This document shows positions 27,371-36,516 of a DNA stretch of 64,000 nucleotides, in pieces. The notes below the pieces were generated by a model. That model worked only from the letters and a program-made list of their open reading frames with translations, was not told the DNA's origin and ran no database searches. Origin of the DNA: PALSA-693 sp963834725 (GTDB lineage: Bacteria; Actinomycetota; Acidimicrobiia; Acidimicrobiales; Palsa-688); contig CAWICN010000001.1 in NCBI GenBank assembly GCA_963834725.1, forward strand, positions 3,472,001-3,536,000, given 5' to 3'. The stretch's first letter is position 1. Each line of letters starts with the position of its first letter. The position numbers and the translations under genes were made by a program.

Positions 27371-28408
27371 GTGGAAGCGGGGCTCGACGAGCGGGTCGTG
27401 GACACGTTTGGTCGCCCACTGCGCGATCTGCGCCTGTCGGTGACGGACCGGTGCAACCTTCGGTGCCGGTATTGCATGCCCGAGGACGTGTACACCTGGC
27501 TGCCCCGCGGCGACATCCTCACGTTCGACGAGGTGAGCCGTTTGGTCGATGTGTTCGCGTTGGTCGGTGTCCGTAAGGTTCGTATCACCGGGGGTGAGCC
27601 GCTCCTGCGACGACAGCTTCCTGAGCTGGTGCGCCTGATCGGGGCCAAGGCTGCGATCGGTGATCTGGCCATGACGACGAACGGCGTCATGCTTGCTCCG
27701 CGGGCCACAGCGTTGCGCGACGCGGGTCTGGACCGGGTCACGGTGAGTCTCGACACGCTCCGGCCGGAGCAGTTCAAGAAGCTATCGCAGCGCGCGGGTC
27801 ATGCCCAGGTCCTCGAGGGGCTTCGGGCTGTGACGGAGGCCGGCTTTGTCGGTACCAAGATCGACACGGTCGTGATCCGAGGGACAAATGACGACGAACT
27901 CGCCGAGCTGGTGGAATTCAGTCGAACAGTCCCCGCCGAAGTGCGCTTCATCGAGTACATGGACGTCGGCGGAGCGACGGGATGGGATTCGGCTCTGGTG
28001 GTCTCTCGCCACGAGATGCTTGAGACCCTCACCCGGGATTTCGGCAAGATCGAGGCCCTCTCCGGGCAGGGTTCTGCGCCGGCGAGCCGCTTCGCGCTTC
28101 CCGACGGTTCGACGTTTGGGATCGTGTCGTCGACGACCCAGCCGTTCTGCGCGTCGTGTGACCGCAGTCGACTGACCGCGGACGGCGTGTGGTACCGCTG
28201 TTTGTACGCTCATAGCGGAACCGACCTGCGCACGCCGCTGCGCGGCGGTGCCAGCGACGAAGAGTTGAGGCAGATCCTCGTCTCGGCCTGGCGCGCTCGG
28301 CGTGACCAAGGCGCGGTGGACCGGTTGACTCTGAGTACGCGCACCGCGGTTCCCGTTACGCTTTTGCGCCGCGACCCGCACCTTGAGATGCACACCCGAG
28401 GCGGCTGA
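27371..28408 (+). CDS. moaA: GTP 3',8-cyclase MoaA
   Basis: A 345-residue radical-SAM enzyme for the first step of molybdenum cofactor synthesis. The radical-SAM cluster is C28NLRC32RYC35, RITGGEPLLRR binds SAM, and the C-terminal GTP-side cluster is C260-x2-C263-x13-C277. The protein ends HTRGG; this conserved Gly-Gly tail is needed for activity in the family. The GTG at 27371 gives the expected length. No other moa gene is adjacent, so the pathway must be encoded elsewhere. Confidence 0.95.
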   Translation: MEAGLDERVVDTFGRPLRDLRLSVTDRCNLRCRYCMPEDVYTWLPRGDILTFDEVSRLVDVFALVGVRKVRITGGEPLLRRQLPELVRLIGAKAAIGDLAMTTNGVMLAPRATALRDAGLDRVTVSLDTLRPEQFKKLSQRAGHAQVLEGLRAVTEAGFVGTKIDTVVIRGTNDDELAELVEFSRTVPAEVRFIEYMDVGGATGWDSALVVSRHEMLETLTRDFGKIEALSGQGSAPASRFALPDGSTFGIVSSTTQPFCASCDRSRLTADGVWYRCLYAHSGTDLRTPLRGGASDEELRQILVSAWRARRDQGAVDRLTLSTRTAVPVTLLRRDPHLEMHTRGG

Positions 28409-28602
28409 TGTGCGCTTGAAGGGTGTCATCTTGCGATCGACCTTCCCGAAGCGGTGGCGGAGAGCGTTCGAAGGCGGCAACTTCCTGCCTAGGCGAAACT
28501 CACCGGCGCACTGCTGCGGTTTGCTGACCGTCCATCTCGGCAATTGTCTGGTGTTCCCGTCGATGCTGGGGGTTGGCGTCCTGGTGACTTAGGCGGCTTG
28601 GT

Positions 28603-28816
28603 CTCTTTTACGTAGGCGAGGCCGTCGTCTAGCAGGGTGAAGACGGCGGGGGCGATCTCTTCGCATAGTCCGTCGCCGGTGCAGAGATCTTGACCGATCC
28701 AGACCTTCATGGTGAGGTATTCTCCTTGGTGGCAGGAATGGATCAGTTTCGTGGGGTTAGTAGAGTCCGAGTTCGAGGCGGGCGGCGTCGGAAGGCGGGT
28801 TTGGTCCCAGGGCGGG
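28603..28816 (-). pseudogene. partial duplicate of the sufT end and ferredoxin start
   Basis: This stretch is about 85% identical by eye to 52234-52451. It contains the ferredoxin start MKVWIGQDLCTGDGLCEEIA at 28710, which diverges after AYVKE, and upstream the last codons of sufT (DAARLELGLY-stop) with a one-base deletion. Neither gene is complete. It is a relic copy of the sufT-ferredoxin junction, about 23.6 kb from the intact one. Confidence 0.75.
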
Positions 28817-28955
28817 TGACAACGGGCTGGGGAAGCCGGGATGCTGCCGTTGCAGCGCGGACTCGCTCCGCGAGCTGACGAGCCGCGGTCGCTCGGTCCC
28901 GCCACCAGCCCGTCGGACGAGCGCCGACGACATTCGCGGCGTCGATGAGCAGCAC
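28816..28955 (-). pseudogene. N-terminal fragment of an NYN/NTP-pyrophosphohydrolase-like gene
   Basis: Starts with a GTG at 28955 and reads VLLIDAANVVGARPTGWWRD, then RATAARQLAERVRAATAASR, ending where the sufT-like sequence begins at about 28816. LIDAANVVG is the opening strand of NYN-like nuclease-fold proteins. The rest is missing; the boundary is an abrupt recombination joint. It follows the DsrE gene with a 64-bp gap and may once have been co-transcribed with it. Confidence 0.5.
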
Positions 28956-29019
28956 CGGTAAAAGGTTGGCGCGACACCCACCAGAGCGGTGCCGGCCGGC
29001 GAACTCCCCGGCTGCCGCG

Positions 29020-29382
29020 TCACAGGCTGACGAAGCGATCTGCCTCTTCGATGAGCCGAGCGACATCCGGTGGAGTCACCCACTGGCCGCCGAGAGCAGC
29101 CAGGTCATCGTCGGTGGCCCCACGGGCCACCGCGCATCCCTTTCAGACGTAGACGGGCACCTCATGCTGGCGGGCCTTGGCGAGCAGGTCGCGGACTGGT
29201 GGTACACCAACACCCTCGAGCTGCTCGCGGACGGCGGCCTTGACCAAGTCCGTTGCATCCCCAGCGAGCACGATGCCGACCGTGTGACCCACCTCCAGAG
29301 AGCCGTTGACGGCCAAGTGGAGCGGAATGGATGCCCGGGTCGGATCCGCCGCACCGCTTGTCGCCATATACAAAGTCCTCAT
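29020..29382 (-). CDS. DsrE-family protein with in-frame UGA (candidate selenoprotein)
   Basis: The ATG at 29382 opens MRTLYMATSGAADPTRASIP and continues through VGIVLAGDATDLVK and HEVPVYV. There an in-frame TGA (29143-29145) occurs, and the same frame then runs KGCAVARGATDDDLAALGGQ and WVTPPDVARLIEEADRF to a TGA at 29020. The total is 120 residues, the normal size of a DsrE/YchN-like sulfur-handling protein. The UGA gives U-K-G-C, a redox U-x-x-C, at the place where relatives usually carry C-x-x-C. A perfect 8-bp hairpin begins 11 nt after the UGA. Either UGA is read as selenocysteine or the gene has a Cys-to-stop mutation; no selA, selB or tRNA-Sec is in this window. Confidence 0.7.
29113..29145 (-). 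promoter_or_regulatory. bacterial SECIS-like hairpin after the DsrE UGA
   Basis: In the mRNA: UGA (29145-29143), eleven nucleotides, then stem GGUGGCCC, loop GUG, stem GGGCCACC (29131-29113), a perfect 8-bp helix. The 11-nt spacing equals that of Escherichia coli fdhF. If the closing C-G pair opens, the loop is CGUGG with G in its first two positions, as the bacterial SECIS rules require. GC-rich coding sequence can form hairpins by chance. Confidence 0.5.
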
Positions 29383-29510
29383 GAGTAGAGAGTACGTCCG
29401 GCCTGCCTACTCCGGTCCCGGCCGTCCCACACGGATCTGACCGGCCAATCCCCGACCCCCCAGCTCGGGGCGGGGATCCCCACGCCCTGTCCTTTGCCGG
29501 TTATTGAGGT

Positions 29511-29813
29511 TCAGAGGTCGAGCTTGCCCTTCGCGACGCAGATTGCCAGATGAGCCTCTAAGACTGCCTCCCGGGCCGCCGGCGACACGCCCCAGTCTGC
29601 CTCCGCTGCCGCCTTGGCGCTGTCGGCGGCCTGCTCGAGCTCGATTACGGCTATGCGCTCGTCGGGGAACGCAGCAGCCTTGTCCGCCTTCTTGGCGAAC
29701 TCGTTGACCACCGCCACGAGCACCGGTGAAGCTCCCTTGTCGCCCTCTACAGCGTCGCGAGCGCTGTCGATCTTGGCCCGAACTGCTTGGAGCCGCTCTG
29801 CCGTTGTCGTCAC
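29511..29813 (-). CDS. small helical protein of unknown function
   Basis: 100 residues, MTTTAERLQAVRAKIDSARD, then repeated Ala/Glu/Lys-rich helices (VNEFAKKADKAAAF, ELEQAADSAKAAAEA), likely a helical bundle. No signal, membrane or metal motif. The ATG follows CAGGAGAAG-like sequence only on the opposite strand, so the ribosome site is weak. Clean frame and good codon use support it as real. Confidence 0.6.
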   Translation of the reverse strand: MTTTAERLQAVRAKIDSARDAVEGDKGASPVLVAVVNEFAKKADKAAAFPDERIAVIELEQAADSAKAAAEADWGVSPAAREAVLEAHLAICVAKGKLDL

Positions 29814-29829
29814 AGGAGAAGCCTACGCT

Positions 29830-30570
29830 CGGCGTGTCCCACGGCGCCCAGCAGTTGGATCGCCGGGTCCGTCGCGACGGTGAGATATTCGGCGCGGTCG
29901 AGGGGTATTCGCGGCGCTCCCGGTGTGCCCGTAGGATGACGAGGGGGTGAACGATCGTGGTGTGGTGGAGGATCGTGCCGGCGTCCCACCACAAGTGGCG
30001 CCAGCCCCGCTCGCCGTACTTCCAGCAGGTGCGGGACGGGATCCCGGAGAGAACGAAGGCCGCGCCGGGGCCTGGGTCGGCAACCTCCTCGGGCTGGCGC
30101 AGCCCGACCAGGCCTGCTCGAGGGGCTGGTAGTGGTGCACGCCGGAGCGCACCACGTAGACCTCCACGGGGTGGAGGTTGCCGGCCGACATGGCCGGCCT
30201 GAAGAAGACCCGCTCGTCACCGCGGGCCGTGAACCGGGTGACGCCTCGCGGCCAGGAACAGCAGCGTCCCCAACAGGTCGTCGCCGAGCTCGGCGAGAGG
30301 TCCCCGACGTCCCGAGAGTACGTCGGACGCCGGACACGACGACCGGAGGATCCGCCGCGGCAGGAAGACGCGCTCGAGGTCGGGATAGACCTTGAACGGC
30401 CGGGGCCGGTTTGGCTGAGTTCAGGGGCCGGAACGAGACGAGCCGCTCCGGATGCGTGGGCGGCTCCCCGTGGCGGGTCGAACCGTGGAAGATCCCGGTC
30501 AGGATCGCCAGATACAGCATGGGCCAAGTGGCGCCTTGGGTCGTCGCCGGGATTCTTGGCCGAGTGAGCG
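29830..30570 (-). pseudogene. SagB-type nitroreductase/dehydrogenase, multiply frameshifted
   Basis: Joined frames read ILTGIFHGSTRHGEPPTHPE, GDDLLGTLLFLAAR, TRFTARGDERVFFRPAMSAG plus NLHPVEVYVV, and SGIPSRTCWKYGERGWRHLW. The segments R-P-x-x-S-x-G-N-L-H-P and KYG-RG-RH are diagnostic of SagB/ThcOx flavin oxidoreductases. At least three frame changes separate them, so no full protein is made. Confidence 0.6.
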
Positions 30571-30663
30571 CGCTACAGGTTGACCTGCTTGAGAAATGAC
30601 GCACACCACCTGGTGCATCCTCCGATGCCGCAACATTTCAAGCGAGGTGCCTACCATTGTCGC

Positions 30664-31020
30664 ATGGACCTGGAGGGTCTCAGCGATGACGATCTCCTCA
30701 CGGAGCTTCGGAGCGCGCTGGAGGAGGTCCCGAGGGCGCACCGTGGTCCCCAGCAGCGGGACCGCCTCCTCGCAGGCCGCCAAGCCCACGGGGACGGCGA
30801 GCGACTGGCGGCCTGGCAGCGAGTGGTCAACGCCATGACGCGAGCTAGAGCGCCGCTATCCACCCGAGTCCGAACCGCTCGCCTGATCAGCGACCCCGCC
30901 CGGAATGTCAAGGCTTGTCAACGTCCTCTCGGACCCCAGCTAGACCCTACGACGGCCGAGCCGACAGCGCCGCTGACCAGCCAAACGCTCAGAACTGGGC
31001 CTGCCCCGGACGAGCCGTAG
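30664..31020 (+). CDS. small hypothetical protein
   Basis: Begins MDLEGLSDDDLLTELRSALE, a helical, acidic opening common in short actinobacterial hypotheticals, then Arg-rich residues to about codon 60. The Pro/Thr-rich C-terminal part is poorly coding, so the gene may be truncated near 30880. No function is assigned. Confidence 0.35.
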   Translation: MDLEGLSDDDLLTELRSALEEVPRAHRGPQQRDRLLAGRQAHGDGERLAAWQRVVNAMTRARAPLSTRVRTARLISDPARNVKACQRPLGPQLDPTTAEPTAPLTSQTLRTGPAPDEP

Positions 31021-31330
31021 CCGACTTTCGGACCGGTCATCCCTTCGCTGGCGCACAACCACATTGTGGTACGTGTCGACCTGCAGGGGCACCGACGGAC
31101 CGCGGGCATCGCCGGGAGATGACGCTCGACCATCTCGCCGACGATGTGGCGACGCTGCTCGGCCAGTTGCGGATCGATGAGGCGGAGACTCTCGGTTCAG
31201 CCTCGATGGCCCGGTCGCCCTGGCTCTCGCGTTTCACCCCCCCACCCTCGTGGCCAACGTGGTTGTGGCCTCGACCCCCTACCGAGCCGACGGCTTCCAC
31301 CCCGAGACGTCGCCTTGACGGATTCGATCC
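31020..31330 (+). pseudogene. alpha/beta-hydrolase fragment in mixed frames
   Basis: Reads GPVIPSLAHNHIVVRVDLQG in one frame, MTLDHLADDVATLLGQLRID in another, and SLDGPVALALAFHPPTLVAN, then VVVASTPYRADGFH in a third. These are the strand-4/nucleophile-elbow half of an alpha/beta hydrolase. The Asp/His half is missing. Confidence 0.5.
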
Positions 31331-31519
31331 GGCCCCCAAGCGGATGCCGACGGCGGCTGACGGCCAGGCTCTAGCGGCGGGTGGCCGGATCCGGACGGCC
31401 TTTCTGCGCTCCAGGTCAGGACCGGGGCGACAGTGGGCGCCTTCGAAGGTTGATCAGCCGACAAGATCCCCGCCATCCGGCCGCCGACGGCGGGGCCAGC
31501 GTCTGGCCCCGAGTGGTTA

Positions 31520-31985
31520 GCCCGAGTCGCCCCCCTGTACGTCAACTGAATACGCCTCGTAGATCAGGTCCGCCCCGCTCTGACGGTGGGCCGCGATGCT
31601 TTGCAGGAGGCGCATGGCTTCTTGGCGCACTTTTTGGATGTGCCCGGCATCGTCGACGTCCTTGGTGGCCGTTCGAGCCGGTCGATTTCGGCGAGGAGGG
31701 CCCGGTGATCCTGTTTGACCCGCTCCACAGCGTGGGCCAGCCGAGGAGCGACTTGCACGATCTGGCGCAAAAGACCCTCGGGCCCTCGCTTTGCAGTACA
31801 TGATGCTGGAAGGCCTCGACCAACTGGTGAAAGCGGGCGGCCGTCTCCGCCGACCAACTTCTTGGGTCCCGGCCGGCCGGGCCAGCGCGTCTTCGAGATC
31901 TGCGCACGCTTGTTGGACACCGTGGCGATGCTGGCGGGATCTCTCGAACGATTCCTGTCCACGCGTCTGGTTATCGGCCATACCA
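31520..31985 (-). pseudogene. hemerythrin-like helical protein relic, frameshifted
   Basis: Pieces in three minus-strand frames join as GVQQACADLEDALARPAG, WSAETAARFHQLVEAFQHHV, LAHAVERVKQDHRALLAEID and HIQKVRQEAMRLLQSIAAHR. The helix spacing with His/Glu (FHQLV, DHRALLAE) resembles hemerythrin/HHE-domain proteins. At least three indels are present. Confidence 0.45.
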
Positions 31986-31989
31986 AACG

Positions 31990-32431
31990 ATAGAACTCGA
32001 AAGCGGTCGGCTGGGTCGACTCGGGGCGACTTCAGCCTCGCCAAATCTGCTCCGCCCCACCCATCGACAACCTCGTGAACAGCCCAACCCGAACATCGCT
32101 CATCACGCATCGGGCAGGTCGGCGAATGAAGATCAGAGGATTCGCCCGCCATGTCGGACCGGGAGCCGGCCCTCGGCCGGTCAGAAGTGTCTCGAACGTC
32201 GCGGGGCGCCCGGACGGACGGGTCGAGGGTACCGTCGATGGCGGCTCGGCCGACGTCGGCGAGGGGGAGGTTGCGGGCCTAGGCGCGTAACCGGGACAAC
32301 GGCTCGGCCAGGTCGAGGCCCCCACGGCCCGGCGCTTCTGAAGGGCGCGGGTGGTGCGAAGCCCCGATCGTGGGTCTTGTCGGACTGCCGAGGCCGTTTG
32401 GACCGACTTGGCGCTGCCGCGGGCGACGTGA
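31990..32431. other. intergenic/debris region, about 440 bp
   Basis: No gene supported; only shadow frames rich in Pro and Arg. Confidence 0.35.
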
Positions 32432-33340
32432 TCAAGCCGGTCTGGCCGGACCGGCGGGCCGTGAAGGGATCCCGGGGGAGAGGTCGAGTTCCGCGGAGCT
32501 GGTGACGCCGAGCTTGCGCTGCGCTCGCTGGTAGAAGGTTGTCCGGCCCAGCCGTACCACTCGTGCCCCGTCCACTCGGGCGGTGACGGAGATGCTGTCG
32601 CCGGGTGTCACGTAGGTGGCCACCGCTCCGTCTATTTCGACCGCCAGACGCCCCGACGGGGGCAAGACGCCCAGGCTGAGGGAGTGCCGGTGGTCGACCA
32701 TCAGGGCCCGGTTGAACACCGAGTGCGGCGACGACGGGGTGACCAGGATTCCGGCCACGGAGGGGGCCACGATGGGCCCTCCGGCCGAGAAGTTGTACGC
32801 GGTTGAGCCGGTCGGGGTGGCGACGATGACGGCGTCGGCGGCGTAGCTGACGAAGTGGTGTCCCTCGACCGAGAGGTCCACCACGGCGCTGCCCTGACCA
32901 GGCACCCGCACCACGACGATGTCATTGAACGCGGAGAACTGCCTCGGTCCGATGGCGGCGTCGAGGGCGGTGCGGACCTCGATCTGGTAGTTGCCGTCGC
33001 CGATGGCGGTGAGGGCGGCGGCGAGATCGGGGATGTCAACTTCGGCCAGGAAACCAAGTTTGCCGAGGTTTACGCCCAGGACGGGCGCTCGGTGAGGGTC
33101 TGAGAGCCGCATGGCGCGCAGGACCGTGCCGTCACCGCCCAGCCCCACGAGCAGGTCGGCTCGTGCTGCCATGGCTTCGGCGGTGACCGCCACCGCGGTG
33201 CAGTCCAGGCGACCGATTTCGTCGGCCAATCCCAAGACCGTCACGTCTCGGTCGGCGGCCCAGCCCAGGATGGTAGTAACGGCTTCAGCGGAATCGCGGC
33301 GCGGATGCAGCACCATCCCGAGGCTGCGAATCTCGTGCAT
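32432..33340 (-). CDS. nadK: NAD kinase
   Basis: A 302-residue ATP-NAD kinase that makes NADP. The diagnostic GGDGT is at about residues 68-72, followed by GVNLGKLGFLAEV, NDIVVVR and the second signature ATPTGSTAYNFSAGGPIV with the NAD-binding Gly/Thr residues. The ATG at 33340 is preferred to one 14 codons upstream because GGAGG lies 5-6 bp before it. No recN or tlyA neighbour is seen, although these often flank nadK in actinobacteria. Confidence 0.94.
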   Translation of the reverse strand: MHEIRSLGMVLHPRRDSAEAVTTILGWAADRDVTVLGLADEIGRLDCTAVAVTAEAMAARADLLVGLGGDGTVLRAMRLSDPHRAPVLGVNLGKLGFLAEVDIPDLAAALTAIGDGNYQIEVRTALDAAIGPRQFSAFNDIVVVRVPGQGSAVVDLSVEGHHFVSYAADAVIVATPTGSTAYNFSAGGPIVAPSVAGILVTPSSPHSVFNRALMVDHRHSLSLGVLPPSGRLAVEIDGAVATYVTPGDSISVTARVDGARVVRLGRTTFYQRAQRKLGVTSSAELDLSPGIPSRPAGPARPA

Positions 33341-33416
33341 GAACTCCTCCGTCTCCTCGAGCAGTGGGTTCTGGGGGGGCAATCGGCTTTCGAGCGAGTT
33401 CTCGCTCTACCGGGAT

Positions 33417-34058
33417 CTAGGCGAGCTGCTCCGAAGAGACTCGCACAGAAGGAAACAGAAACCCCGGAGTTTCGCGCAGGCGGCGCGCCGGTCGTCCCTG
33501 GTCGGACTGATCGTGCTCGTGAGACCGGTGTGAGGACCAGCGCCGGACGAACCGTCGATGAAGAATAGCGTCGCGGTAGGAGCGTCCGGGCGCTGATCGC
33601 TCTTCGAGCCGTTCCTGGACCCTCAGCGGCCGAGGTTGCCCAGGCAGGAAACGGTCGGCCAGCTCGAGGGAACGGCGCCCGGGGCACCGGTCACGGATCG
33701 CCGCACCCGGCGCGCCCGGACCACACGAGAACCCCCGCTCAGTGGACGAGCCGAGGGCCCGAGCCCAGCGGACCGCCTCGGCCCGGCTGTGCACCCCGAG
33801 CTTCTTGCAACTGCGCTCGGCTCGATCCTTCGCCGCCGACCAGGAGATCCCGAGCTTGTCGGCCATGACCGCAACCGACAACTGCGTCCGCAAGTAAGGC
33901 AAGATCCGCGCCTCGGCCACGCTGATCGACGCCACTGTGACGGTTGCGGCAGCTTCCGCCACCGCCCCCGCGGCGGCGACGTGAGCCGCCGACACCTCCA
34001 CCGCGTCCTCCGCCACCGCTTGGTCCGTCGCGGCGACGATCAAGCCGGCCGCGCCCAC
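33417..34058 (-). CDS. LuxR-type helix-turn-helix region, probably degenerate
   Basis: Only residues about 45-105 look conserved: SVAEARILPYLRTQLSVAVM, then ADKLGISWSAAKDRAERSCKKLGVHSR, the four-helix LuxR/MalT C-terminal DNA-binding fold that normally ends a much longer regulator. The Ala/Val-rich leader and the long Arg-rich tail do not look like a LuxR protein. I take it as the surviving HTH of a broken regulator. Confidence 0.4.
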   Translation of the reverse strand: MGAAGLIVAATDQAVAEDAVEVSAAHVAAAGAVAEAAATVTVASISVAEARILPYLRTQLSVAVMADKLGISWSAAKDRAERSCKKLGVHSRAEAVRWARALGSSTERGFSCGPGAPGAAIRDRCPGRRSLELADRFLPGQPRPLRVQERLEERSAPGRSYRDAILHRRFVRRWSSHRSHEHDQSDQGRPARRLRETPGFLFPSVRVSSEQLA

Positions 34059-34512
34059 CGCCCCAACGGCCTCATGGGCGGCCTCCTCCGCCCCACGCCT
34101 GCGCCGATCAGGGGGCCACGCCCTACCGGGTGGATATCGGTCAGACCCGGGTCAGGCTCATTGAGGATCCCTAGGTGAGTCCGCATAAAGCCGGCGCGGA
34201 CGTGAAGACGCTGCGGACGAACGAAGACGGTGGCGATAGGAACACCTCCAACCGATTTGAGCGGCTCCTGGGTCATTCTGGGCGGAGGAGATTTGACCGT
34301 TTCGTTCCTGGCATCGAAATCCGGGGGTTTTTGCGGACTCATCAGGTAGACGGGCGACGACCTCACGCTGAGGGCCACCCCAGGGCGGCCCCGGCCACCC
34401 GGGCCTTGGCTCGCTTGCTACGGGCAGGCCAGGCGGCGGCCCGGCCCCGGACATCCCACCAGGCGTCGCCGGCCCGCCAGTTCTCCCCGGCGGGTCTTCG
34501 GCCAAGGCCTGA
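34059..34512. other. intergenic region, about 450 bp
   Basis: Nothing supported; frames here are Pro/Arg-rich shadows. Confidence 0.3.
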
Positions 34513-34989
34513 TGTGGCTTGTCACGCCGACGGGAGGTCTGAGGCGGTATATCGAGAGATCGTGGTCGGGACGGACGGCTCTCCAGCGGCCTTGCACGCG
34601 CTCGATCACGCCATCCATCTCGGGGCCCAAGAGAGCGCCCGTCTGCACATCGTCACGGTCTACCGCCCGCTCACGCGTGACGAGATCTACGCGCACCAGC
34701 GGGCCTGCCGCCTGACAAACGGGCGGAGGTCGACCAGGCCTACGTCGCCCGGTCCATGCTCAGCACTGCCGCCGACCGCGCCGGCGAGGCGGGCGTTCCG
34801 ACGGAGATATACGCCCGGCGGGGCGACCCGGCCGCGGCGATCCTCGACGTGGCCGAGGAAGTCAACGCCGATCTCGTCGTGGTCGGCAATCGGAGCATGG
34901 ACGGGGGCAAGCGGTTCTTGCTGGGCGGCGTCCCCAGCAAGGTCTCCCACCACTGTCTCTGCCATCTGCTGATCGTGCACACGTCCTAG
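34513..34989 (+). pseudogene. universal stress protein (UspA family), one frameshift
   Basis: The first frame reads YREIVVGTDGSPAALHALDH, AIHLGAQESARLHIVTVY, with the Usp strand-1 VVGTDGS. A one-base shift near 34715 moves to MLSTAADRAGEAGV, ADLVVVGNRSMDGGKRFLLG and VPSKVSHHC, containing the ATP-binding G-x2-G-x9-G-(S/V) pattern. Corrected length is about 158 residues, a normal single-domain Usp. The GTG start at 34513 is tentative. Confidence 0.7.
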
Positions 34990-35283
34990 CCCGGCCCGAT
35001 GGCACCCCACCGGTTTGCGTAGCCGTTTCCTTCAGTGGCGAACTGGAGCCGGCCGACCTCGTGGCCCGGTACCGGCTCGGTCCGCGCCCGCCACATCCAC
35101 TTTTTTTCGCCGGACGAGATGCCGCTATGGCGTGACACCAGCCGACCGGTTTCCGGCGTTCGGGCGGCACCAGCCACGGGTCTCCAGCGTTCTGGCAGCA
35201 GGTTCGATGCTGGTTGCGCGAGTGTGGCTGGTCTCGCTCCCGAAGCTTCCGGGCGGCTCCGAGAAAGACACCAGTCTCCTCTA

Positions 35284-36514
35284 GTGTCCCGGAAGGTTGA
35301 TCCGCCAAGAAATTCCGGCTGATCGGGAATTTTTCGGTTTCCGCAGCGTTGGCCCGGTGTTGTCGACCAACATCGGAGGGACACTATGGCACGTGGCGGA
35401 AGACCGACCGTCGAGATCAGGCTGAGCAGCGAGGAACGGGCCACCCTGGAGCGCTGGGCGCGCCGCCATTCCTCGTCGCAGGCATGGGCGCTTAGATCCA
35501 AGATCGTTCTGGCCTGCGCGGCGGGGGAGGCGACCCACGTCGAGATCGCCGCCGATCTGGGTTGCAATCCGGTCACGGTGAGCAAGTGGCGTAACCGTTT
35601 CGCTGCCGATCGCCTCGACGGTCTGGTGGACGCCCCTCGCCCGGGGGCGGCTCGCACTATCGGCGATGATGTGGTCGAGGCGGTCGTGGTCGAGACCCTG
35701 GAGAGCGCGCCGCCCGATGCCACGCACTGGTCGAGTAGAGAACTGGCCAAAAAGCACGGGATCAGCCACACCACGGTGCGAGAGATCTGGCGGGCGTTCG
35801 GGCTCAAACCGTGGCGTCAAGACAGCTTCAAGATCTCGCCTGACCCGGAACTGGTGGAGAAGATCCGCGATCTGGTCGCCCTGTACATGAGCCCCCCAGT
35901 GGCGGCCGCGGTGTTCGCCATCGACGAGAAACCCCAGATACAAGCGCTTAATCGCACCGCCCCCACGCTGCCGATGCTGCCGACCACACCACAGCGGGCC
36001 ACCCACGACTACGAGCGCAACGGCACCTGCGACCTCTTCGCCGCGCTGAACGTGGCCACCGGCGCAGTGATCACCGACATCCGCAAAACCCATACCAGCG
36101 CCGACTTCATCGCCTTCTTGAACAAGGGTCAACCGCGAGGTGCCCGCCGAGCTGGATGTGCACGTCATCCTCGACAACCTGCAAACCCATAAGACCCCCC
36201 AGGTTCACCGCTGGCTGTTGCGTCACCCCCGCTTCCACTTCCACTTCACCCCCACCTACGGGTCGTGGATGAACTTGGTCGAACGCTGGTTCCCGGCGCT
36301 GACCACCAAGAAACTGCAGCGCGCCGCCCACCGAAACGTAAAAGAACTCTCCGCCGACATCCTGTCTTGGGTCGCCACGTGGAACGAGAACCCCAAGCCG
36401 TTCGTGTGGACCAAAACCGCCGAACAGATCCTCGAACGCCTCGCCGGCTACTGCGCCGCCATCAACACCATCGCATGAACCGAATACCACAGCGCTTCAA
36501 CCTTCCGGGACACT
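35284..36514. mobile_element. IS630-family insertion sequence with TA target duplication
   Basis: The ends are perfect inverted repeats: GTGTCCCGGAAGGTTGA at 35284-35300 and its complement at 36498-36514. TA follows and precedes the element on both sides (within CTAG at 35281 and 36513), the hallmark duplication of IS630/Tc1 elements. Length is 1231 bp. It carries one transposase gene split by a frameshift. Confidence 0.92.
35386..36478 (+). CDS. IS630 transposase, frameshifted in the catalytic domain
   Basis: The first frame (to 36192) has the paired HTH region (EIAADLGCNPVTVSKWRNRF and KKHGISHTTVREIWRAFGLK) and the first catalytic Asp in VFAIDEKPQIQALNRT. Near 36125 an extra G in AAGGGTC shifts the frame; the correct one continues VNREVPAELDVHVILDNLQT (second Asp) and WMNLVERWFPALT (catalytic Glu), ending at 36478. 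IS630 elements sometimes use programmed frameshifting, but a decay or sequence error is equally possible. Confidence 0.88.
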
Positions 36515-36516
36515 AG

